From positions 41,284-105,283 of the forward strand of contig JBGTCD010000155.1 in the NCBI GenBank assembly GCA_041749015.1: a DNA stretch of 64,000 nucleotides. The letters are read 5' to 3'. The notes beneath the pieces are model-generated. The model did no database searches, was not told where the DNA came from, and worked only from the letters and a program-made list of their open reading frames with translations. Origin of the DNA: JBGTCD01 sp041749015 (lineage in GTDB: Bacteria > Bacteroidota > Bacteroidia > Cytophagales > Cyclobacteriaceae). Shown here piece by piece: positions 32,785 through 42,752 of this stretch. The number at the start of each line of letters is the position of its first letter. The stretch's first letter is position 1. The position numbers and the translations under genes are program-made.

Positions 32785-35700
32785 ATGTCATTCAGAAAGA
32801 ATAAAATAATAAACACTGACTTCACTAAAGTAACCATTAGCTTGGCTTCACCAGAGTCTATCCTGGAGAGCTCAAATGGGGAGGTTACACAGCCGGAAAC
32901 TATCAACTACAGAACCTACAAACCTGAAATGGGTGGTTTGTTTTGTGAGCGGATTTTTGGCCCGGTAAAGGACTGGGAATGTCACTGTGGTAAATACAAA
33001 AGAATCAGATACAAAGGAATCATTTGTGACCGTTGTGGTGTGGAGGTTACAGAGAAAAAGGTAAGAAGGGAGCGCATGGGCCATATTGAGCTGGTTGTGC
33101 CAGTGGCACACATCTGGTATTTCAGATCTCTGCCCAATAAAATCGGATATCTACTAGGACTTCCTACTAAAAAGCTGGATCAGATTATTTATTACGAGCG
33201 ATTCGTAGTAATCCAGCCTGGTGTGAAGGAAGAGGATGGTATTTCTCACATGGACTTCCTTACTGAAGACGAGTACCTGGACATCCTGGATAAGTTGCCA
33301 AGGGAGAATCAACAATTGGAAGATTCTGATCCTAATAAATTTATTGCCAAAATGGGAGCAGAGGCTCTCGAAATGTTATTGTCAAGAATTGAGCTTGACA
33401 CGCTTTCATATGACCTGAGACATCAGGCAGCTACTGATACCTCACAGCAAAGAAAAGCAGAGGCTTTGAAGCGGTTGAAAGTAGTGGAAGCTTTCAGAGA
33501 TGCCAGGACAAGAATTGAAAACAGGCCTGAATGGATGATCATTAAAATGGTCCCTGTAATACCACCAGAGTTGAGGCCATTGGTGCCTCTGGATGGCGGT
33601 AGGTTTGCTACCTCTGATTTGAATGACTTGTACAGAAGGGTGATCATCAGAAATAACCGCCTTAAGAGATTAATCGATATCAAAGCACCTGAAGTAATCC
33701 TCAGGAATGAGAAGCGGATGCTCCAGGAGGCAGTAGATTCATTATTTGATAATTCAAGAAAAGTAAATGCCGTAAGAAGTGATGGTAACAGAGCCTTAAA
33801 ATCATTGAGCGACATGCTCAAGGGTAAGCAAGGTAGGTTCCGTCAGAACTTGCTCGGAAAGCGTGTTGATTATTCCGGACGTTCCGTGATCGTAGTTGGT
33901 CCTGAGTTGAAGCTCCATGAATGTGGTCTTCCCAAGGACATGGCGGCGGAGCTTTTCAAACCATTTATTATCAGAAAGCTCATTGAGCGTGGTATTGTAA
34001 AAACCGTTAAATCAGCTAAGAAAATAGTAGATCGTAAAGATCCTGTAGTTTGGGATATACTTGAGAATGTCCTTAAAGGGCATCCTGTGTTACTCAACCG
34101 GGCTCCTACCTTGCACAGATTGGGGATTCAGGCTTTCCAGCCTAAGCTGATCGAGGGTAAAGCGATCCAGTTGCACCCTTTGGTGTGTACGGCTTTTAAT
34201 GCTGACTTTGATGGTGACCAGATGGCGGTACACGTACCCCTTGGTCATGAGGCCATATTGGAAGCTTCATTGTTAATGTTGTCTTCTCATAACATCCTCA
34301 ATCCAGCTAACGGAGCGCCAATCACCGTACCTTCTCAGGACATGGTATTGGGACTATATTATGTTACCAAAGGCCGCAAAAGCACTAAGGATTATCCTAT
34401 AAAGGGTGAGGGAATGACTTTTTATGGCCCTGAAGAGGTGATCATTGCTATCAATGAAGGCCTTGTGAGCAAGCATGCTAACATTAAGGTTAGAGCAAAA
34501 GTCCGCGATAAAAATGGTGAACTTCACACAGAGATCATTGAAACCGTCGCGGGCAGGGTTATTTTCAATCAGTTTGTACCTGAAGGTGTAGGCTTTGTAA
34601 ATGAACTGCTTACCAAGAAAAAACTTCAGACAATTATTTCTGATGTGTATAAAATTGCCGGGGTGGCTCGGACCGCACATTTCCTTGATGAGATAAAATC
34701 ACTTGGATTCTTTATGGCTTACAAAGGCGGATTGTCTATGGGCCTAAATGATGTTGCGATTCCTGAAGAAAAGGAAAAACTAGTAGCCAATGCAAAAGCA
34801 GAGGTTGACGGTGTTTGGAATAACTACCTCATGGGTCTGATTACCGACAATGAGCGGTACAACCAGGTTATTGATATCTGGACCAGGACCAATACCCTGT
34901 TGACCAATACCTTGATGAATCAGTTGGAAGAGGACCAGCAGGGATTCAACTCCATCTATATGATGATGCACTCCGGTGCCAGAGGATCACGGGAGCAGAT
35001 CAGGCAGCTTGGAGGTATGAGAGGTCTGATGGCTAAACCACAGAAAAACCTCGCGGGATCTGTAGGTGCAATTATTGAAAACCCCATTCTGTCTAACTTT
35101 AAAGAAGGACTGGATGTAATTGAATACTTTATTTCTACACATGGTGCCCGTAAAGGTCTTGCCGATACCGCACTTAAAACAGCCGATGCCGGGTATCTTA
35201 CCCGTAGGTTGGTGGATGTGGCTCAAGACCTGGTAATCTCAGAGCATGACTGTGGTACCCTTAGAGGGCTTACTGTCACTGCTCTCAAGGACAACGAAGA
35301 GGTGGTAGAGTCACTGGGTGAAAGAATCCTGGGACGGGTAACGGTAAATAATGTATACGATCCGATCACCGATGAACTAATCATCGAAGCCGGGGAGGAA
35401 ATTACCGAAGACACCATAGATAAAATCGAAGAAACTAATATTGAAGAGGTGGAAATCAGGTCATTGTTGACTTGCGAGACCCGATATGGTGGTTGTTCAC
35501 ATTGCTATGGCCGTAACCTTGCTACAGGCAGGCTTGTAGAAGTAGGAGAGGCTGTGGGCGTTATTGCAGCGCAATCCATTGGTGAGCCTGGTACTCAGCT
35601 TACGCTGAGAACCTTCCACGTAGGTGGTACTGCATCTAACATTGCGGTAGATGCAACCATCAAAGCCAAATTCCAGGGAACTATTGAGTTTGAAGGATTG

Positions 35701-37101
35701 AGGCCACTTAACACCACTAATAATGAAGGTGAAAAGGTTGAGGTCGTAATGGGCCGTACCGGTGAGGTGAGGATTGTGGATAAAAAGTCTAAAAAAGTAC
35801 TGATGACCAATCACGTACCTTACGGTGCTTATCTTAAGGTGAAAGAAGGTCAGGCTGTAGAGAAAGGTGACGAACTATGTTACTGGGATCCTTACAACGC
35901 TGTTATTTTGTCCGAATTCGAAGGTGCTATCGAATATGATGCGATCATTGAAGGTATCACATTCCGTGAAGAGTCTGATGAGCAAACAGGTCACCGTGAA
36001 AAGGTAATTATTGATACTAAAGATAAGGCTAAGAACCCTGCGCTGATTGTAAAAGGCAAGTCGGAAACTAAATCCTACAACATTCCTGTAGGAGCCCACC
36101 TAGCTGTACAGGCAGGCGATAAGATCAAGCCTGGTCAGGTATTGGTAAAAATACCAAGGTCTATGGGTAAATCAAGGGATATTACAGGTGGTCTGCCAAG
36201 GGTGACTGAGTTATTCGAGGCAAGAAACCCTTCTAATCCTGCTGTAGTGAGTGAGATTGATGGCGTGGTAACTTATGGCGGCATCAAGCGTGGTAATCGT
36301 GAGATTTATGTAGAATCCAAGGATGGGGTGAAAAAGCGCTACTTGGTATCGCTTTCTAAACACATTCTGGTTCAGGACAATGACTTTGTTAAGGCTGGAT
36401 ATCCGCTTTCTGACGGAGCCGTTACCCCTTCTGATATTTTGGATATCAAAGGACCTACTGCGGTACAGGAATATCTTGTAAATGAGATTCAGGAAGTATA
36501 CCGCCTTCAGGGTGTAAAAATAAACGATAAGCATATTGAGGGAATCGTTTCCCAAATGATGCAGAAGGTTCAGATCCTGGATGCTGGTGATACCAGTTTT
36601 CTGCCTGGAGAGATTGTTGATAAATTTCAATTTGCGGAAGAAAATGATCTCATCCTTGATAAAAAGGTGGTTCTTGAATCCGGAGAGTCTACCAATATGA
36701 AGCCCGGCCAGATTGTAAGTCCAAGAGCTCTTAGAGATGAAAATTCATCCCTTAAGCGCAAGGACATGAAGGTAGTGGGAGTTAGAGACGCTATCCCCGC
36801 TGTATCAAAGCCAACCCTTCAGGGTATTACACAGGCCTCATTGAAGACCGAAAGCTTCCTTTCAGCAGCCTCATTCCAGGAAACAACCAAAGTACTGAGT
36901 GAAGCCTCTATAAAAGGCAAGAGCGATAATCTGAAAGGCTTGAAGGAAAACGTTATCGTAGGGCACTTAATCCCTGCCGGTACTGGTCAGCGCAGATTTA
37001 AAGAATTGATTGTTGGCTCTCAGGAGGAATACGATCAGCTCATGTCTGCAAAAGAAGAAAAGACCGTAAAAGCAGATAAAGAATTACAGGAAGATAAATA
37101 A
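32785..37101 (+). CDS. rpoC: DNA-directed RNA polymerase subunit beta'
   Basis: 1438 aa from the ATG at 32785; an in-frame GTG at 32752 lies inside the upstream hairpin and is rejected. Zinc site C66, C68, C81, C84 (ECHCGKY ... CDRCG), RNAP clamp motifs, catalytic NADFDGD starting at about residue 472 with three Mg-binding aspartates, the bridge helix/trigger loop region (GARKGLADTALKTADAGYLT), the second zinc site (CETRYGGCSHCYG), and the C-terminal LVEVGEAVGVIAAQSIGEPG. DUF3467 gene follows after 6 bp. Confidence 0.99.
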   Translation: MSFRKNKIINTDFTKVTISLASPESILESSNGEVTQPETINYRTYKPEMGGLFCERIFGPVKDWECHCGKYKRIRYKGIICDRCGVEVTEKKVRRERMGHIELVVPVAHIWYFRSLPNKIGYLLGLPTKKLDQIIYYERFVVIQPGVKEEDGISHMDFLTEDEYLDILDKLPRENQQLEDSDPNKFIAKMGAEALEMLLSRIELDTLSYDLRHQAATDTSQQRKAEALKRLKVVEAFRDARTRIENRPEWMIIKMVPVIPPELRPLVPLDGGRFATSDLNDLYRRVIIRNNRLKRLIDIKAPEVILRNEKRMLQEAVDSLFDNSRKVNAVRSDGNRALKSLSDMLKGKQGRFRQNLLGKRVDYSGRSVIVVGPELKLHECGLPKDMAAELFKPFIIRKLIERGIVKTVKSAKKIVDRKDPVVWDILENVLKGHPVLLNRAPTLHRLGIQAFQPKLIEGKAIQLHPLVCTAFNADFDGDQMAVHVPLGHEAILEASLLMLSSHNILNPANGAPITVPSQDMVLGLYYVTKGRKSTKDYPIKGEGMTFYGPEEVIIAINEGLVSKHANIKVRAKVRDKNGELHTEIIETVAGRVIFNQFVPEGVGFVNELLTKKKLQTIISDVYKIAGVARTAHFLDEIKSLGFFMAYKGGLSMGLNDVAIPEEKEKLVANAKAEVDGVWNNYLMGLITDNERYNQVIDIWTRTNTLLTNTLMNQLEEDQQGFNSIYMMMHSGARGSREQIRQLGGMRGLMAKPQKNLAGSVGAIIENPILSNFKEGLDVIEYFISTHGARKGLADTALKTADAGYLTRRLVDVAQDLVISEHDCGTLRGLTVTALKDNEEVVESLGERILGRVTVNNVYDPITDELIIEAGEEITEDTIDKIEETNIEEVEIRSLLTCETRYGGCSHCYGRNLATGRLVEVGEAVGVIAAQSIGEPGTQLTLRTFHVGGTASNIAVDATIKAKFQGTIEFEGLRPLNTTNNEGEKVEVVMGRTGEVRIVDKKSKKVLMTNHVPYGAYLKVKEGQAVEKGDELCYWDPYNAVILSEFEGAIEYDAIIEGITFREESDEQTGHREKVIIDTKDKAKNPALIVKGKSETKSYNIPVGAHLAVQAGDKIKPGQVLVKIPRSMGKSRDITGGLPRVTELFEARNPSNPAVVSEIDGVVTYGGIKRGNREIYVESKDGVKKRYLVSLSKHILVQDNDFVKAGYPLSDGAVTPSDILDIKGPTAVQEYLVNEIQEVYRLQGVKINDKHIEGIVSQMMQKVQILDAGDTSFLPGEIVDKFQFAEENDLILDKKVVLESGESTNMKPGQIVSPRALRDENSSLKRKDMKVVGVRDAIPAVSKPTLQGITQASLKTESFLSAASFQETTKVLSEASIKGKSDNLKGLKENVIVGHLIPAGTGQRRFKELIVGSQEEYDQLMSAKEEKTVKADKELQEDK

Positions 37102-37107
37102 TTGGCT

Positions 37108-37446
37108 ATGGCAGAAAATCCTAAAGACAAGCCCAAAAAGGCACAGAATCCTAATCAGATTAATATAGAATTGTCTGAGGAGATTGCTGAAGGAGTTTAT
37201 GCTAATCTTGCGATGATCGCACATTCCAATAGTGAATTTGTGATTGATTTTATCAGATTGATGCCCGGTGTACCAAAGGCAAAAGTGAAATCACGGATTG
37301 TTGTCACGCCGGAGCATGCCAAGCGATTGCTTCATGCACTCAGTGACAATATTAAGAAGTACGAGGACACTTTTGGACCGATAAAGAAGTCGGAGGAAGC
37401 CCCGAAATTCCCTATAAACTTTGGGGGAACTGTGGGTGAAGCCTGA
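37108..37446 (+). CDS. DUF3467 domain protein
   Basis: 112 aa from the ATG at 37108 (an in-frame TTG is two codons earlier). Lys-rich start, then INIELSEEIAEGVYANLAMI, AHSNSEFVIDFIRLMPGVPK and RIVVTPEHAKRLLHALSDNI. This small cytoplasmic protein is commonly found directly after rpoC in Bacteroidota. Its function is not established; position suggests a link to transcription. Confidence 0.92.
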   Translation: MAENPKDKPKKAQNPNQINIELSEEIAEGVYANLAMIAHSNSEFVIDFIRLMPGVPKAKVKSRIVVTPEHAKRLLHALSDNIKKYEDTFGPIKKSEEAPKFPINFGGTVGEA

Positions 37447-37552
37447 TTGATCCTACACAACGGCTGATTCAAAGCAATTTACATGATTGCCTGGGTCAGC
37501 TGTTGTTTTATTTTAGAGGACTGGAAATTACCAATAAATTAACATTGAGTAA

Positions 37553-37583
37553 TTTGATAAATCATAAGGTTTCTTTACCTTTG
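37553..37583 (+). promoter_or_regulatory. promoter of rpsL-rpsG-fusA-rpsJ
   Basis: TTTG (37553-37556), 19-bp spacer, TACCTTTG (37576-37583), CAG, and the perfect palindrome CAAAATTTTG at 37589-37598. About 30 bp of leader precede rpsL. Confidence 0.9.
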
Positions 37584-37627
37584 CAGTCCAAAATTTTGAC
37601 ATAGAAGAGATTTTAAAAAATTAGTAG

Positions 37628-38002
37628 ATGCCAACTATTCAGCAATTAGTAAGAAAGGGCCGTAAAAAACTGACTTCAAAGTCTAAATCACCAGCCTTGG
37701 ATTCTTGTCCTCAGAGGAGGGGTGTTTGCACCCGTGTGTACACTACCACACCCAAAAAGCCTAACTCAGCTATGAGGAAGGTGGCAAGGGTAAGGCTTAC
37801 CAACGGTAAAGAGGTCAATGCCTACATCCCGGGTGAAGGTCACAATTTACAAGAACACTCCATCGTGCTGATCCGTGGAGGCAGGGTAAAGGACCTTCCA
37901 GGAGTAAGATACCACATCATTAGAGGTGCTCTTGATACCGCCGGAGTAAGTGGCAGGACCCAAAGAAGGTCGAAGTATGGAGCCAAAATGCCTAAAAAAT
38001 AA
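37628..38002 (+). CDS. rpsL: 30S ribosomal protein S12
   Basis: 124 aa. PTIQQLVRKGRKKL, RGVCTRVYTTTPKKPNSAMR (streptomycin-region lysine wild type), GEGHNLQEHSIVLIRGGRVK with the second conserved lysine/PGVRYH motif. First gene of the str operon. Confidence 0.99.
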   Translation: MPTIQQLVRKGRKKLTSKSKSPALDSCPQRRGVCTRVYTTTPKKPNSAMRKVARVRLTNGKEVNAYIPGEGHNLQEHSIVLIRGGRVKDLPGVRYHIIRGALDTAGVSGRTQRRSKYGAKMPKK

Positions 38003-38018
38003 AATATTATAAGCCCAG

Positions 38019-38486
38019 ATGAGAAAGTCAAAACCAAAGAAGAAATACATTCTGCCAGATCCTAAGTTTCAGGATGTGCTGGTAACCAAGTTCGTCAATT
38101 ACATGATGAAGGACGGTAAAAAGAACCTCACCTTTAATATTTTTTATGATGCCCTGGAGCAGGTGGAATCCAAGACCAGCGAAAATGGCCTGGAGGTTTG
38201 GAAGAAAGCTCTTAACAACATCATGCCATCCGTAGAAGTAAAAAGTCGCAGAGTAGGTGGAGCCACTTTTCAGGTACCTCTGGAGGTAAGACCTGATCGC
38301 AAGATCACCCTGGGCATCAAATGGATGATACAATATGCCAGACTGAGGGGCGAGAAAACAATGGTAGACCGATTGGCAGGGGAGATCATTGCTGCATCAA
38401 AAGGTGAAGGTGCCGCGGTGAAGAAGAAGGATGATATCCATAGAATGGCAGAGGCTAATAAAGCTTTCTCCCATTTCAGATTTTAA
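38019..38486 (+). CDS. rpsG: 30S ribosomal protein S7
   Basis: 155 aa. KFVNYMMKDGKKNLTFNIFY, VEVKSRRVGGATFQVPLEVR and the ending MAEANKAFSHFRF. Head assembly protein of the 30S subunit; 16 bp after rpsL. Confidence 0.99.
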   Translation: MRKSKPKKKYILPDPKFQDVLVTKFVNYMMKDGKKNLTFNIFYDALEQVESKTSENGLEVWKKALNNIMPSVEVKSRRVGGATFQVPLEVRPDRKITLGIKWMIQYARLRGEKTMVDRLAGEIIAASKGEGAAVKKKDDIHRMAEANKAFSHFRF

Positions 38487-38503
38487 TTGATAGTACAGAT
38501 AGA

Positions 38504-40639
38504 ATGGCAAAGATTAGAGATTTAAATTATTTAAGGAATATCGGTATCATGGCCCACATTGATGCCGGAAAAACCACCACTACTGAGAGGGTCCTCTTTT
38601 ATACCGGACTGAGCCACAAGATAGGTGAAGTGCATGATGGAGCGGCCACTATGGACTGGATGGAGCAGGAGCAGGAACGCGGTATTACTATCACCTCTGC
38701 TGCCACCACTACGTACTGGAAGTATCCATCCAAGCAAGGTCAGGTTACAGACGAAACCAAAGATTTTAGAATTAACATTATTGATACTCCGGGCCACGTT
38801 GATTTTACCGTAGAGGTAGAGCGTTCCTTAAGGGTGCTTGATGGCGCGGTTGCTTTATTTTGTGCAGTTTCTGGTGTAGAGCCTCAGTCGGAGACTGTAT
38901 GGCGTCAAGCAGATAAGTATGGTGTCCCCAGGATTTGTTTTGTAAATAAAATGGACCGGGCGGGTGCGGACTTTTTCAACGTAGTTAAAGAAATTAAAGA
39001 GAAGTTAGGGGCAAACCCTGTGCCGCTTCAAGTTCCTATTGGAGCTGAAGAATCATTCAAAGGGGTGGTCGACCTGATTACCAACAAGGCCATCATCTGG
39101 AATGAGGATGACCTTGGTATGACTTACAGTGTGATTGATATTCCTGCTGATCTTGAGGAGACCGTTTTGGAGTGGAGACAAAAACTTGTAGAGAACGTAG
39201 CAGAATATGATGATGCCCTTCTTGAAAAATTCTTCGATGACCCTGATTCAATCACCGAAGATGAAATGCGTGCTGCCATCAGAGCTGCAGTGATTGATAT
39301 GTCATTCTCTCCTGTCCTTTGTGGATCGGCGTTTAAAAATAAAGGAGTACAGGCCATGCTTGACTCTGTATGTGCATTCCTGCCTTCACCAATGGACTTA
39401 CCTCCCGTAAAGGGTTTGAATCCTGATACTGATAAGGAAGAAGAGCGGCCACCGGATGCTAGTGCACCATTTGCTGCATTAGCTTTCAAAATTGCCACTG
39501 ATCCTTTCGTTGGAAGGCTTTGCTTTTTCAGGGTGTATTCTGGTAAGCTGGATGCTGGTTCTTATGTATTCAATATGAGGACCGAAAAGAAAGAGCGTAT
39601 TTCCAGATTGATGCAAATGCATTCTAATAAGCAAAATCCAATCGATTATGTAGAGGCCGGAGATATCTGTGCTGGTGTTGGATTTAAGGATATCAAAACC
39701 GGAGATACTCTGGTTGATGAGAAAAAGAAAATTGTACTGGAGTCTATGACCTTCCCAGAGCCGGTAATTGGCTATGCGATAGAAGCAAAGACTCAGGCTG
39801 ATGTAGATAAGCTCGGCAATGCGATCTCTAAGCTCGTAGAGGAAGATCCTACCCTTCATGTAAATACCGATCATGAAACTGGTCAGACCGTACTTAGAGG
39901 AATGGGAGAGTTGCACCTGGAAATTATTATCGACAGGCTGAAACGTGAATTTAAGGTGGAGATCAACCAAGGCGCACCACAAGTAGCTTATAAAGAGACC
40001 CTTACTCAAAATGTGGAGCACAAAGAGGTCTACAAGAAGCAGACTGGTGGTAGAGGTAAATTCGCTGATATTGTATTTGAACTAGGGCCGAGACCTGATG
40101 GTTTGCCCGGTTTGGAATTTGATAATAAGATCGTAGGTGGTGTGATTCCTAAAGAATTTATCCCTGCTATTCAAAAAGGATTTGAGCAGGCCATGAAGAA
40201 TGGGCCTTTAGCGGGCTATCCTGTGGATTCCATGTATGTGAGACTATTTCATGGTTCATTCCATGATGTTGACTCTGATGCCTTATCATTTGAGATGGCA
40301 GCCAGAATAGGTTTTAAGGAAGCAGCTAAAAAAGCTACGCCTCATATTATGGAGCCGGTTATGTCGGTTGAGGTGGTGACACCTGATGAGTACACGGGTC
40401 CTGTAACTGGTGACCTTAACAAGAGAAGGGGCATCATGAAGGGTATGGATACCAAAGGTGGTGCGCAGGTAGTGAAAGCCGATGTGCCGCTTTCAGAGCT
40501 TTTCGGATATGTGACGGATCTCCGTACCATTTCTTCTGGAAGAGCTTCAGCAGCACTGACTTTCTCTCACTATGAGATTGTACCTAAACATATCGCTGAA
40601 TCCGTTATCGAGCAGGTAAAGGGAGTAGCAGTAAAATAA
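38504..40639 (+). CDS. fusA: elongation factor G
   Basis: 711 aa. G1 AHIDAGKTT (17-25), RGITITSAATTTYW, DTPGHVDFT, NKMDRAGADF and GSAFKNKGVQ; domains II-V complete, with domain IV motif GGRGKFADIVFEL and the C-terminal GRASAALTFSHYEIVP. It catalyses translocation and works with RRF. Located between rpsG and rpsJ, as usual. Confidence 0.99.
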   Translation: MAKIRDLNYLRNIGIMAHIDAGKTTTTERVLFYTGLSHKIGEVHDGAATMDWMEQEQERGITITSAATTTYWKYPSKQGQVTDETKDFRINIIDTPGHVDFTVEVERSLRVLDGAVALFCAVSGVEPQSETVWRQADKYGVPRICFVNKMDRAGADFFNVVKEIKEKLGANPVPLQVPIGAEESFKGVVDLITNKAIIWNEDDLGMTYSVIDIPADLEETVLEWRQKLVENVAEYDDALLEKFFDDPDSITEDEMRAAIRAAVIDMSFSPVLCGSAFKNKGVQAMLDSVCAFLPSPMDLPPVKGLNPDTDKEEERPPDASAPFAALAFKIATDPFVGRLCFFRVYSGKLDAGSYVFNMRTEKKERISRLMQMHSNKQNPIDYVEAGDICAGVGFKDIKTGDTLVDEKKKIVLESMTFPEPVIGYAIEAKTQADVDKLGNAISKLVEEDPTLHVNTDHETGQTVLRGMGELHLEIIIDRLKREFKVEINQGAPQVAYKETLTQNVEHKEVYKKQTGGRGKFADIVFELGPRPDGLPGLEFDNKIVGGVIPKEFIPAIQKGFEQAMKNGPLAGYPVDSMYVRLFHGSFHDVDSDALSFEMAARIGFKEAAKKATPHIMEPVMSVEVVTPDEYTGPVTGDLNKRRGIMKGMDTKGGAQVVKADVPLSELFGYVTDLRTISSGRASAALTFSHYEIVPKHIAESVIEQVKGVAVK

Positions 40640-40646
40640 TTTAAAC

Positions 40647-40952
40647 ATGAATCAGAAGATTAGAATTAAACTTAAGTCCTACGATCACAATCTGGTAGAT
40701 AAGTCTTCAGAAAAGATTGTAAGGGCGGTAAAAACTACCGGTGCTGTAGTAAGCGGACCAATCCCCTTGCCTACCGAAAAGGAAAAGTTTACCGTGCTCA
40801 GGTCCCCTCACGTTAATAAAAAAGCGCGTGAGCAGTTTCAGCTTTGTACCTACAAGCGTCTGGTGGATATTTATTCTAACAGCAGCAAAACTGTAGATGC
40901 CCTGATGAAGCTCGAATTACCCAGTGGGGTAGATGTAGAGATCAAGGTGTGA
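40647..40952 (+). CDS. rpsJ: 30S ribosomal protein S10 (NusE)
   Basis: 101 aa. KIRIKLKSYDHNLVDKSSEK, GPIPLPTEKEKFTVLRSPHV and REQFQLCTYKRLVDI. In the ribosome and in NusG-linked antitermination. It ends the str transcript here: a strong terminator follows instead of direct fusion to the rplC unit. Confidence 0.99.
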   Translation: MNQKIRIKLKSYDHNLVDKSSEKIVRAVKTTGAVVSGPIPLPTEKEKFTVLRSPHVNKKAREQFQLCTYKRLVDIYSNSSKTVDALMKLELPSGVDVEIKV

Positions 40953-40976
40953 CAGGACTTAGATAAAAAATTATTG

Positions 40977-41012
40977 AAGAACCAATGATCAGCTGATATT
41001 GGTTCTTTTTTT
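40977..41012 (+). terminator. rpsJ terminator
   Basis: Perfect 10-bp stem AAGAACCAAT/ATTGGTTCTT with an inner palindrome ATCAGCTGAT in the loop, followed by a T run to about 41012. Confidence 0.88.
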
Positions 41013-41092
41013 ATCCCAAATCAGAATTTCTCCCCTTTTATAGAAGTGGAATAATTTTGTTGGAAAATTCAGGGTCAAATCGCAAACTTCTT

Positions 41093-41123
41093 TTTGGCCT
41101 GAAAATTTAATTTACTATCTTTG
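41093..41123 (+). promoter_or_regulatory. promoter of the rplC (S10/spc) operon
   Basis: TTTG (41093-41096), 19-bp spacer, TATCTTTG (41116-41123), CAG, then the perfect palindrome TTTGCGCAAA at 41131-41140. Confidence 0.9.
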
Positions 41124-41184
41124 CAGTCCTTTTGCGCAAATTCCAATTTTTGTGGCCAAAGAAATGTAATAACAATAGACAAAG

Positions 41185-41817
41185 ATGTCAGGAATAATAG
41201 GAAAAAAAATAGGTATGACCAGTGTCTTCAATACAAACGGGAAAAATATTCCCTGTACTGTAATTGAAGCGGGACCCTGTGTGGTCACCCAGGTCAAAAA
41301 TCCGGACACTGACGGTTATCGGGCAGTGCAGCTTAGCTTTGGTGAAAGGAAGGAGAAAAATACTCCTAAAGCCCTTCAAGGCCATTTTTCTAAAGCCAAG
41401 ACCACCCCAAAGACAGATGTTGTGGAATTCCGTGATTTCAGAATCGAATTTGATAATGATGTCACTTTGGGACAAGAAATCAAAGTAGGAGATGTATTCA
41501 AGGAGGGCGATTTCCTGGATGCCATTGGTACTTCTAAAGGTAAAGGTTTCCAGGGTGTAGTAAAGCGTCATGGCTTTGCTGGAGTAGGCGATGCCACTCA
41601 CGGCCAGCACAACAGAGAGCGTGCACCGGGATCTATCGGTAATGCCTCATTTGCTGCCCGTGTATTTAAGGGTGTGCGTATGGCCGGCAGGATGGGTAAC
41701 GATCGGGTAAAAACCATCAACCTTAAAGTGGTCAAAATATTCCCTGACAAAAATTTAATCCTGGTAAGTGGGGCGGTACCGGGCGCCAAAAACTCAACTG
41801 TAATCCTTGAGAAATAA
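41185..41817 (+). CDS. rplC: 50S ribosomal protein L3
   Basis: 210 aa. GIIGKKIGMTSVFNTNGKNI, KGKGFQGVVKRHGFAG, the conserved GQHNRERAPGSIG and GRMGNDRVKTINL. Early 50S assembly protein near the peptidyl transferase centre. Its last base is the first base of rplD. Confidence 0.99.
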   Translation: MSGIIGKKIGMTSVFNTNGKNIPCTVIEAGPCVVTQVKNPDTDGYRAVQLSFGERKEKNTPKALQGHFSKAKTTPKTDVVEFRDFRIEFDNDVTLGQEIKVGDVFKEGDFLDAIGTSKGKGFQGVVKRHGFAGVGDATHGQHNRERAPGSIGNASFAARVFKGVRMAGRMGNDRVKTINLKVVKIFPDKNLILVSGAVPGAKNSTVILEK

Positions 41818-42446
41818 TGGAAATTTCAGTATTAAAAAATAGTGGTGAGGACACCGGCAGGAAGATCAAGCTTAATAAAGATATATTCAGCATTGTGCCT
41901 AATGACCATGCCATCTACCTTGATGTGAAACAATTCCTGGCCAACAAGAGGCAGGGGACTCACAAGACCAAGGAGCGCGCAGAGGTGACCGGATCTACCC
42001 GGAAGATCAAAAAGCAGAAAGGTACCGGAACGGCCCGTGCAGGTAGTATCAAATCGCCTATTTTCAAAGGTGGTGGTACTGTCTTCGGACCAAGACCCCG
42101 GGACTACTCTTTCAAGCTTAATAAAAAGGTAAAGGTATTAGCTCGGAAGTCTGCTCTGACTTATAAGGCAAAAGAAAAGGGCATTTCCATTTTGGAAGAT
42201 TTCACATTTGAGGTTCCAAAGACTAAGGATTTTTTGGGCATGCTTCAGGCTTTGTCATTGAATGATAAGAAGACCTTATTGGTACTGGCTGAAAACGATA
42301 AGAATGTAGTGCTTTCAGGCAGGAATCTTAAAAACACTAAAATCACTACCCTTAATGGTTTAAATACCTATGATTTGCTGCATGCAGATCAGGTACTTTT
42401 TAGCGAAAGCTCCATAAAAAAGGTAGAAGAAATATTTAACAAGTAA
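41817..42446 (+). CDS. rplD: 50S ribosomal protein L4
   Basis: 209 aa. DVKQFLANKRQGTHKTKERA, the exit-tunnel loop KQKGTGTARAGSIKSPIFKG and GPRPRDYSFKLNKKVK. Overlaps rplC by one base. In E. coli L4 represses its own operon; no comparable leader is evident. Confidence 0.98.
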   Translation: MEISVLKNSGEDTGRKIKLNKDIFSIVPNDHAIYLDVKQFLANKRQGTHKTKERAEVTGSTRKIKKQKGTGTARAGSIKSPIFKGGGTVFGPRPRDYSFKLNKKVKVLARKSALTYKAKEKGISILEDFTFEVPKTKDFLGMLQALSLNDKKTLLVLAENDKNVVLSGRNLKNTKITTLNGLNTYDLLHADQVLFSESSIKKVEEIFNK

Positions 42447-42450
42447 TACG

Positions 42451-42738
42451 ATGACTGTATTGAAAAAACCCATAGTAACTGAAAAAGTATCTGCTCTTAA
42501 TGAAAAGGGCAAATACGGATTCATTGTAGATAATGATGCCAATAAGGTGATCATCAAAAAAGAGGTGGAGAAGACCTATGGCGTCACTGTGGAGTCTGTC
42601 AGGACGATGAACTACCTGGGTAAGAAAAAATCCAAGTACACCAAGTCAAGAATTATTGAAGGAAGGAAACCATCATTCAAAAAAGCTATTGTGACGGTTG
42701 CGGAGGGAGATGTAATTGATTTTTACAGCAGCATTTAA
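42451..42738 (+). CDS. rplW: 50S ribosomal protein L23
   Basis: 95 aa. LKKPIVTEKVSALNEKGKYG, VDNDANKVIIKKEVEKTYGV and the C-terminal strand KKAIVTVAEGDVIDFY. Docking site for trigger factor and SRP at the tunnel exit. Confidence 0.98.
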   Translation: MTVLKKPIVTEKVSALNEKGKYGFIVDNDANKVIIKKEVEKTYGVTVESVRTMNYLGKKKSKYTKSRIIEGRKPSFKKAIVTVAEGDVIDFYSSI

Positions 42739-42752
42739 ATTAGAATTCAGAG

